NCBI GenBank assembly: GCA_017848205.1
Contig: JAGDDO010000464.1
Span: 1 to 19,160 of the forward strand
Direction of reading: 5' to 3'
Length of the DNA: 19,160 nt
Source: Oscillospiraceae bacterium
GTDB taxonomy: Bacteria > Bacillota_A > Clostridia > Oscillospirales > Ruminococcaceae
Shown in pieces: positions 14,177-19,160 of the stretch. How positions within the stretch are numbered: position 1 is the first letter of the stretch; every line of letters starts with the position of its first letter. Position numbers and translations under genes: made by a program. Under the pieces are notes generated by a model. That model saw only the letters and a program-made list of their open reading frames with translations, was not told the origin of the DNA and did not search any database.

Positions 14177-15477
14177 TTCCTTCTTATCTTTGAAATAAAG
14201 AAACCGTCACTTTCAGGTCCGGAAGCTCCGAGGACCGCCTTGTATCCGCCGAAAGGTTCTCCGGCATTTTCAAGGAAGCTCATGCCCTCGTATTCATCAT
14301 GCTCTCTTAGGAAACGGTCGATGATCTCATCATTTTCATTACGGTTGAGAGTACATGTGGAGTACACGAGCTCGCCGCCTTTTTTCAGGTAGGAAGCTCC
14401 GTTGCACAGTATCTTATACTGTATATCATAAAGTTCTTCAAGACCTTCGGTAAGTTTATATCTGATCTCCGGCTTCTTTCCCATTACGCCGAATCCGGAA
14501 CAGGGAACGTCGCAGAGCACCTTGTCCGCGCCTTCCAGTGAAGCGTCGTATTCAAGGGCGTCATGTGTAAAGGCCGCTACATTTTCAAGATGGAGCCTTT
14601 CCGCTCCGTCCTCGACAAGACGTGACCTGTGTCCGTAAAGATCGAAGGCAATGACCTTTCCTTCGCCCTTCATCATCTCGGCCATGGTAAAGGCCTTTCC
14701 GCCCGGTGCCGAACAGAGATCAAGCACTGTATCGCCCGGTTCCGGTGCAAGAGCCGCACAGGCAAGCTGTGAGGATATGTCCTGAACATGGAAAAAGCCT
14801 TTTCTGAAAGCGTTCGTATGTGTAAGAACACCGGAAGCCACGCTGTAGCAGTCGGAAAGTAATTCCGACTTCACAGGTTCTGCTTTTCCCATAGCCTCCC
14901 TGAGCTTCTTTTCATCGGCAAGCAGGCTGTTTAAGCGTATGTAGACCGGAGGCTTTCCTGTCAGACGTTCGAGAAACGCTAAGGTAAACTCTCTGCCGTA
15001 TCCGGAAAGCACCATTGAGATTATCTCGGGTGATACCGAATAACGAACTGAAAGTGCTTCAAGTTCATCTTCCGGTTCCTTTACCGCCGAAGGATCACGC
15101 AGAAAGTTTCTGAGCACCGCATTGACAAAGCCGGAAGCACTTGAAAGGCGGAAGCTTCTTGTGAGCTTCACCGACTCATTGACCGCCGCATTGTCCGGCA
15201 CGCTGTCCATATATTTTATCTGATAGATCCCTGTCCTGAGTATGTTCAGAACTGTCGGATCAAGTCTTTCAGGTCTTCTGGTGCTGAAACACGAAACAAT
15301 GTGATCCAGCGTAAGCTTTCTTTCAAGCACTCCGTAGTAGAGGGTCGTTATGAACTTTCTGTCCTGGGGAGTCATTTCATTTGATGAAAGAACACTGTCA
15401 AGAAGAATGTTCGAGTAACTGTCCTCACTGAAGGTCTTTGACAGAAGTTTTACCGTTTCTTTTCTGCAGTTTACCAT
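14173..15477 (-). CDS. rsmB: 16S rRNA (cytosine-967-C5)-methyltransferase RsmB
   Basis: A 434-residue protein with an N-terminal NusB-like RNA-binding domain (about 5-135; DRKFITTLYYGVLER and GFVNAVLRNFLR are typical) and a C-terminal SAM-dependent methyltransferase. The SAM site is DLCSAPGGK (253-261); the two cysteines of the m5C mechanism are Cys326 in DVPCSG and Cys375 in STCTLN. It starts one nt after the fmt stop and is coupled to rlmN by ATGA. Length and motif order are normal. Confidence 0.96.
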   Translation of the reverse strand: MVNCRKETVKLLSKTFSEDSYSNILLDSVLSSNEMTPQDRKFITTLYYGVLERKLTLDHIVSCFSTRRPERLDPTVLNILRTGIYQIKYMDSVPDNAAVNESVKLTRSFRLSSASGFVNAVLRNFLRDPSAVKEPEDELEALSVRYSVSPEIISMVLSGYGREFTLAFLERLTGKPPVYIRLNSLLADEKKLREAMGKAEPVKSELLSDCYSVASGVLTHTNAFRKGFFHVQDISSQLACAALAPEPGDTVLDLCSAPGGKAFTMAEMMKGEGKVIAFDLYGHRSRLVEDGAERLHLENVAAFTHDALEYDASLEGADKVLCDVPCSGFGVMGKKPEIRYKLTEGLEELYDIQYKILCNGASYLKKGGELVYSTCTLNRNENDEIIDRFLREHDEYEGMSFLENAGEPFGGYKAVLGASGPESDGFFISKIRRK

Positions 15478-15478
15478 A

Positions 15479-16417
15479 CTATTCTCCGGTAGTGAATTTT
15501 ATTCCTGTCTGAAGCTTGCTGCCTCTGAGATAATCGGCAGCCTTCATTCTCTTGCTTCCTTCAGGCTGAACTTCGGTAAATCTTATTACCTCACCGTCGC
15601 CGCAGACTGCAAGGAATTCAGATGATGCTCCGATAACCGTACCCGGTTCCTCAGATGATCTCTTTCCTGCAAGTTCGGAACGGAAGAACTTTATTCTCTT
15701 TCCGCCGAGGAATGCAAATCCTGTTATGGCTCTTACCGTGTTGTGTATTTTCTGAGCCGGTTCGTTAAAGTCGATAAGCGACATATTCTTTGTTATCATC
15801 GGTGAATAGGTGGAAAGGCTGTCATCCTGAGGTGTGCGTGTGAGAGTACCGTTTTTAAGTTTCTCAAGTGTCTTCACAAGAGTTCCGGCACCGCACTCTG
15901 CAAGTCTGTCGTGAAGTTCGGCGAAAGTTTCGTTTTCACCGATCTCAATTTCCGACTTTACAAGCATGTCACCTGTATCAAGGCCCTTGTCCATCATCAT
16001 GGTAGTAACGCCTGTTTTCTTTTCACCGTTTAACAGGCACCACTGCATAGGAGCTGCTCCCCTGTATTCAGGAAGAAGTGAACCGTGAACATTTATGCAT
16101 CCGTGCTTCGGAAGTGAAAGTATCTCTTCCGGAAGGATCTGACCGTATGCAACAACAACGATAAGGTCAGGAGCATTCTGCTTCAGCACTTCAAAAGCTT
16201 CTGCAGCATCATCTCCCTTTCTCAGTGAAAGCGGCTGATAAACCGGAATGTTCATTTCAAGCGCAGCTTCCTTGACCGGAGTAGGGATCATTTTGTATCC
16301 GCGGCCCTTCGGCTTGTCAGGCTGTGTGAAAACAGCTGTAACATTTTCGCCTGCATCTGCAAGTGCCTTAAGTGACGGTACAGCAAAATCAGGCGTACCC
16401 ATAAAAACTATATTCAA
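15479..16417 (-). CDS. fmt: Methionyl-tRNA formyltransferase
   Basis: A 312-residue enzyme that formylates initiator Met-tRNA with 10-formyl-tetrahydrofolate. It begins with the family hallmark VFMGTPDFAVP (4-14). The catalytic set is visible: Asn109 and His111 in NVHGSLLPEYRG and Asp147 in LDTGD. The C-terminal domain (about 205-312) carries the Lys/Arg-rich tRNA-binding stretch (GGKRIKFFRS). The start codon is TTG at 16417, overlapping the def stop (TTGA), with GGAGG inside the def 3' end 7 nt upstream. An ATG five codons in would cut into the first beta strand, so TTG is preferred. Confidence 0.96.
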   Translation of the reverse strand: MNIVFMGTPDFAVPSLKALADAGENVTAVFTQPDKPKGRGYKMIPTPVKEAALEMNIPVYQPLSLRKGDDAAEAFEVLKQNAPDLIVVVAYGQILPEEILSLPKHGCINVHGSLLPEYRGAAPMQWCLLNGEKKTGVTTMMMDKGLDTGDMLVKSEIEIGENETFAELHDRLAECGAGTLVKTLEKLKNGTLTRTPQDDSLSTYSPMITKNMSLIDFNEPAQKIHNTVRAITGFAFLGGKRIKFFRSELAGKRSSEEPGTVIGASSEFLAVCGDGEVIRFTEVQPEGSKRMKAADYLRGSKLQTGIKFTTGE

Positions 16418-16878
16418 GCTTCTTCCTCCGGTTCAACAAACTCGTCAACAAGATCAATGAATAATTTTCCGTCAAGATGATCTGTCTCGTGGCATGCACA
16501 TCTGCAGAAAATACCTTCAAGTCTCTTTTCGTAGTAATTGCCGTTTCTGTCCTGTGCCCTGAGTGTGCAGCTGTACGGTCTCTTTACATATCCCCATACA
16601 TTAGGGCATGAAAGACAGCCTTCAACGTCACGCTGTTCTCCTTCCGGATCAAGTATTTCAGGATTGATAAGCTCGATAAGGCCTTCGCCGACATCGATAA
16701 CTGCAATTCTTCTGAGAATACCGATCTGCGGTGCTGCAAGGCCGTAGCCCTGTGCCTTGTAGAGTGTGTCCTTCATATCGTCAAGCAGAGTCCAGAGACG
16801 TTCGTCGAACTTTTCAACTGTTCTGCATTTCTTGTAAAGTACTTCGTTTTCCTTTGTAACAATATTTCTTAAAGCCAT
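16414..16878 (-). CDS. def: Peptide deformylase
   Basis: A 154-residue metalloenzyme that removes the formyl group from new proteins. All three motifs are present: GYGLAAPQIG (44-53), EGCLS (86-90, metal ligand Cys88) and HETDH (130-134, ligands His130 and His134, catalytic Glu131). The run CRCACH just before the last motif is cysteine-richer than usual. AAAGGTGG precedes the ATG by 6 nt. It lies between priA (13-nt gap) and fmt (overlapping), so formylation and deformylation are co-expressed. Confidence 0.97.
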   Translation of the reverse strand: MALRNIVTKENEVLYKKCRTVEKFDERLWTLLDDMKDTLYKAQGYGLAAPQIGILRRIAVIDVGEGLIELINPEILDPEGEQRDVEGCLSCPNVWGYVKRPYSCTLRAQDRNGNYYEKRLEGIFCRCACHETDHLDGKLFIDLVDEFVEPEEEA

Positions 16879-16891
16879 GTTCTACCACCTT

Positions 16892-19160
16892 TTAAACTAT
16901 GTCGCCGTTCATGTCGGCATAAATATTCACGTTTGAGTATTCGCGGTATTCCGCTGTCTTAAGCAGCACCCTGCGAATAAAGCTTCTTGTTTCCTTGTTG
17001 TTTTTGCATTTCAGGATCAGACGGTACCTGTACTTTCCGTTCATCTTGGCGATACCGGACTGCACCGGTCCGAGCACCCTGAGCGGAAATTTTATCTGTT
17101 CTGACTTTATTACGTCCTTTATGATCTTCAGTGTAACTGCAGATGCCGCAGCCGCAGCAGCGTCAGATACTGATGATATGCCGATAACGCATATGTCACA
17201 TACCGGCGGGAAGATGAGCGTTTTTCTGAGGGCTATCTCTTCCCTGTAAAAACCGGCGTAGTTCTGTGCAGCAGCAAGACCCAGCACGTAATGATCCGGC
17301 ATGAAGGTCTGAAGATAGGCTCTGCCCTTCTTTCCGCCGCGTCCGCTTCGTCCTGCGACCTGCGTTATAAGGGAGAATGTTCTCTCGTAGCTTCTGAAGT
17401 CGCCTGAAAACAGCGACTTGTCAGCAGTAACTATTCCCACCAGAGTTACGTCCGGAAAGTCAAGTCCCTTGCCTATCATCTGGGTGCCGACCATAATGTC
17501 GTACTTTTTGTCCGCAAAATCCTTAAAGTTCTTTTCGTAGGCATAACGTGAAAACGTCGTGTCTGCGTCCATTCTGAGTATTCGTGCATCAGGGAAAAGC
17601 GCTTCAAGCTGCTCTTCCATTTTCTGTGTGCCGAAACCCATCTGTTTGAATACTGTTCCGCCGCATCCCGGACATTTTTCCGGAAGCTCCGCTATGCTGC
17701 CGCAGTAGTGACAGACAAGCGAATTATTGGCTTTATGGTAAGTGTAAGGTATGCTGCAGTTCGGACAGTAGACCGGGCTGCTGCATCCTGCACACGAGAT
17801 AACTGTATGATAACCTCTTCTGTTGAGAAGAAGGATGGTCTGTTCCCCCGCTTCAAGGTTGTGCCTTATCTCATGCACAAGGACTTCGGAAAACTCACTG
17901 GTGTTTCCGTTCGCCCTTTCCGCGTTCATGTCAACTATTTCAACATGAGGAAGATCAGACTTGTTGAATCTCTCGGTAAGTTCGAGAAGCTCGTAAACGC
18001 CCTTGCGGGCATAGTAGTAGCTTTCCACCGACGGTGTGGCCGATCCGAGCAGAAGTACCGCTCCGTGTGTTCTGCAGCGTTCCTTCGCAACGGCTGATGT
18101 GGTGTATCTCGGGGCACTGTCCGACTTGTATGAGCGTTCGCCCTCCTCGTCCATGATAATGAGCCCGATGTTTTCAAGAGGCGCAAACACTGCACTTCTT
18201 GTGCCCACAACTATTTTTGAAAGGCCCGCTTCGATACGCCTGTATTCCTCAAGGCGCTGTCCCAGCGAAAGATTGCTGTGGATGACCGAAACGGTTCCGC
18301 CGAAAAGCCTGCAGAAATTCTCAACTATCTGCGGTGTCAGCGAGATCTCCGGAATAAGGAGCATGGCCGTCTTCCCCTCGGAAAGCGTCTTTTCAATGAG
18401 TTTTATGAAAACCGAAGTCTTTCCGCTTCCGGTAACACCGTGAAGAAGGAAGCAGTGAGGTCTTCCCTCGCTTATAACTTCGGAAACTCTTGAAAACACC
18501 CTGTTCTGTGCTTCGGAAAGGACTATTTTTCCCAGTGCGTCCGGTTCGTATTTTTCCTCGCCCGGAAGTCTGTAGTCCGGAACGCTGAATTCCTCGCAGG
18601 CTCCGTTTTTAATGAGGTTCTTTATAACTGCCTCAGTAACGCTGCATATGTAGCAGACTTCCTTTACAGAAGCTGAACCGTTCTCGCTAAGAAGATTTAT
18701 GACCTGTTTCTGTTTGGGGGTGAACCGGAACATGCCCGGTTCGTTCACACAGGCTTCCGTAAGCTTTATCATGCGCATGGTTTTGTCCTTTACGCGCTGA
18801 CTCGTTTCGCTTACACGCCGTATGATGCCCTTTTCCACAAGAGACTCAATTACCTGTCTTTTGCCGTTTTCCGATGAGCTTTCAAGCAGTTCATCAAACT
18901 CACGTTCCGAAGCCGCGTTTTTCAGGAATCCTGCAAGATTCCGTTCCTCATCGGTAAGACAAGTAAAGTCTGCATCTTCGCAGAAGCTGTACTTTTCATT
19001 TATGCTTATGTTCATACCCGACGGAAGAATTGTACGCAGAGCTTCATAGAACGTACAGAAAGTATTTTCCTTGAGCCAGAGGATCATGCGCATCATTTCG
19101 GGGCTCACTACCGGTTCACGGTCAACGACCGAAAGAACGGATTTGAGTTTCATGGACGGC
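16892..19160 (-). CDS. priA: Primosomal replication-restart helicase PriA (5' end outside window)
   Basis: The frame is open to the window edge: codons before the first ATG at 19153 read Pro-Ser without a stop, and the family's N-terminal DNA 3'-end-binding domain is missing, so the true start lies upstream. Numbering from that ATG: winged-helix-like region (about 130-200), Walker A GVTGSGKT (239-246), motif II DEEG (335-338), GSATPS (370-375), and a zinc insert with eight cysteines (454, 457, 463, 466, 481, 484, 494, 497). QVAGRSGRG marks helicase motif VI. PriA reloads the replisome at stalled forks. Motif II is normally DEEH; Gly here is unusual. Confidence 0.96.
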   Translation of the reverse strand, partial: PSMKLKSVLSVVDREPVVSPEMMRMILWLKENTFCTFYEALRTILPSGMNISINEKYSFCEDADFTCLTDEERNLAGFLKNAASEREFDELLESSSENGKRQVIESLVEKGIIRRVSETSQRVKDKTMRMIKLTEACVNEPGMFRFTPKQKQVINLLSENGSASVKEVCYICSVTEAVIKNLIKNGACEEFSVPDYRLPGEEKYEPDALGKIVLSEAQNRVFSRVSEVISEGRPHCFLLHGVTGSGKTSVFIKLIEKTLSEGKTAMLLIPEISLTPQIVENFCRLFGGTVSVIHSNLSLGQRLEEYRRIEAGLSKIVVGTRSAVFAPLENIGLIIMDEEGERSYKSDSAPRYTTSAVAKERCRTHGAVLLLGSATPSVESYYYARKGVYELLELTERFNKSDLPHVEIVDMNAERANGNTSEFSEVLVHEIRHNLEAGEQTILLLNRRGYHTVISCAGCSSPVYCPNCSIPYTYHKANNSLVCHYCGSIAELPEKCPGCGGTVFKQMGFGTQKMEEQLEALFPDARILRMDADTTFSRYAYEKNFKDFADKKYDIMVGTQMIGKGLDFPDVTLVGIVTADKSLFSGDFRSYERTFSLITQVAGRSGRGGKKGRAYLQTFMPDHYVLGLAAAQNYAGFYREEIALRKTLIFPPVCDICVIGISSVSDAAAAAASAVTLKIIKDVIKSEQIKFPLRVLGPVQSGIAKMNGKYRYRLILKCKNNKETRSFIRRVLLKTAEYREYSNVNIYADMNGDIV

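Noticed and set aside
16892..19153. Complete priA starting at the ATG at 19153
   Set aside because: Codons before this ATG remain open to the edge, and the N-terminal DNA-binding domain of PriA is absent, so this is an internal methionine.

Overview
The window looks like chromosomal DNA of a low-to-mid-GC Clostridia member, most like Ruminococcus/Oscillospiraceae. This rests on the gene order priA-def-fmt-rsmB-rlmN-stp-prkC-rsgA, the AGGAGG-type ribosome binding sites, consensus TTGACA/TATAAT promoters and Ser-Pro-rich extracellular tails. The species assignment is an inference. No rRNA, tRNA or CRISPR array was seen.

Right two thirds (about 19160 to 5590, all on the minus strand): a tightly packed housekeeping run. 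It starts with priA (its 5' end lies outside the window), followed by peptide deformylase, methionyl-tRNA formyltransferase, the rRNA methyltransferases RsmB and RlmN, a PP2C phosphatase, a PASTA Ser/Thr kinase, the ribosome GTPase RsgA, a second PASTA Ser/Thr kinase and a YerB-like (DUF3048) lipoprotein. Most junctions overlap (ATGA, TTGA, TAATG), so translational coupling is likely. The run links replication restart, initiator-Met formylation and deformylation, ribosome modification and assembly, and cell-wall-sensing phosphosignalling. It ends at a strong bidirectional terminator (5535-5582) shared with the convergent TetR-family gene. The unusual point is two complete PASTA kinases flanking rsgA with only one phosphatase.

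Middle (5490 to 1920): a TetR-family regulator on the plus strand diverges from a three-gene minus-strand operon that has its own promoter (TTGACG-N17-TATAAT). That operon encodes a 64-residue helical protein, a lipoprotein, and a lipase-like alpha/beta hydrolase whose C-terminus is a helical, LXG-like domain. This parts list and polarity resemble the type VII secreted lipase toxin TslA of Staphylococcus aureus (enzyme domain first, targeting domain last, helical partner, lipoprotein immunity). I consider it the most interesting system in the window.

Left end (1 to 1919): an AT-rich accessory segment. A two-gene plus-strand module (60-residue protein plus GNAT-fold acetyltransferase, ATGA overlap) has a consensus promoter and resembles a GNAT toxin-antitoxin pair. 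A truncated DUF4143-type AAA ATPase is transcribed away from it. Its promoter overlaps the first of three 32-bp tandem repeats, two of which carry an exact AAAGT-N6-ACTTT dyad and the third a degenerate one. Several hairpins lie between the GNAT gene and the convergent lipase gene.
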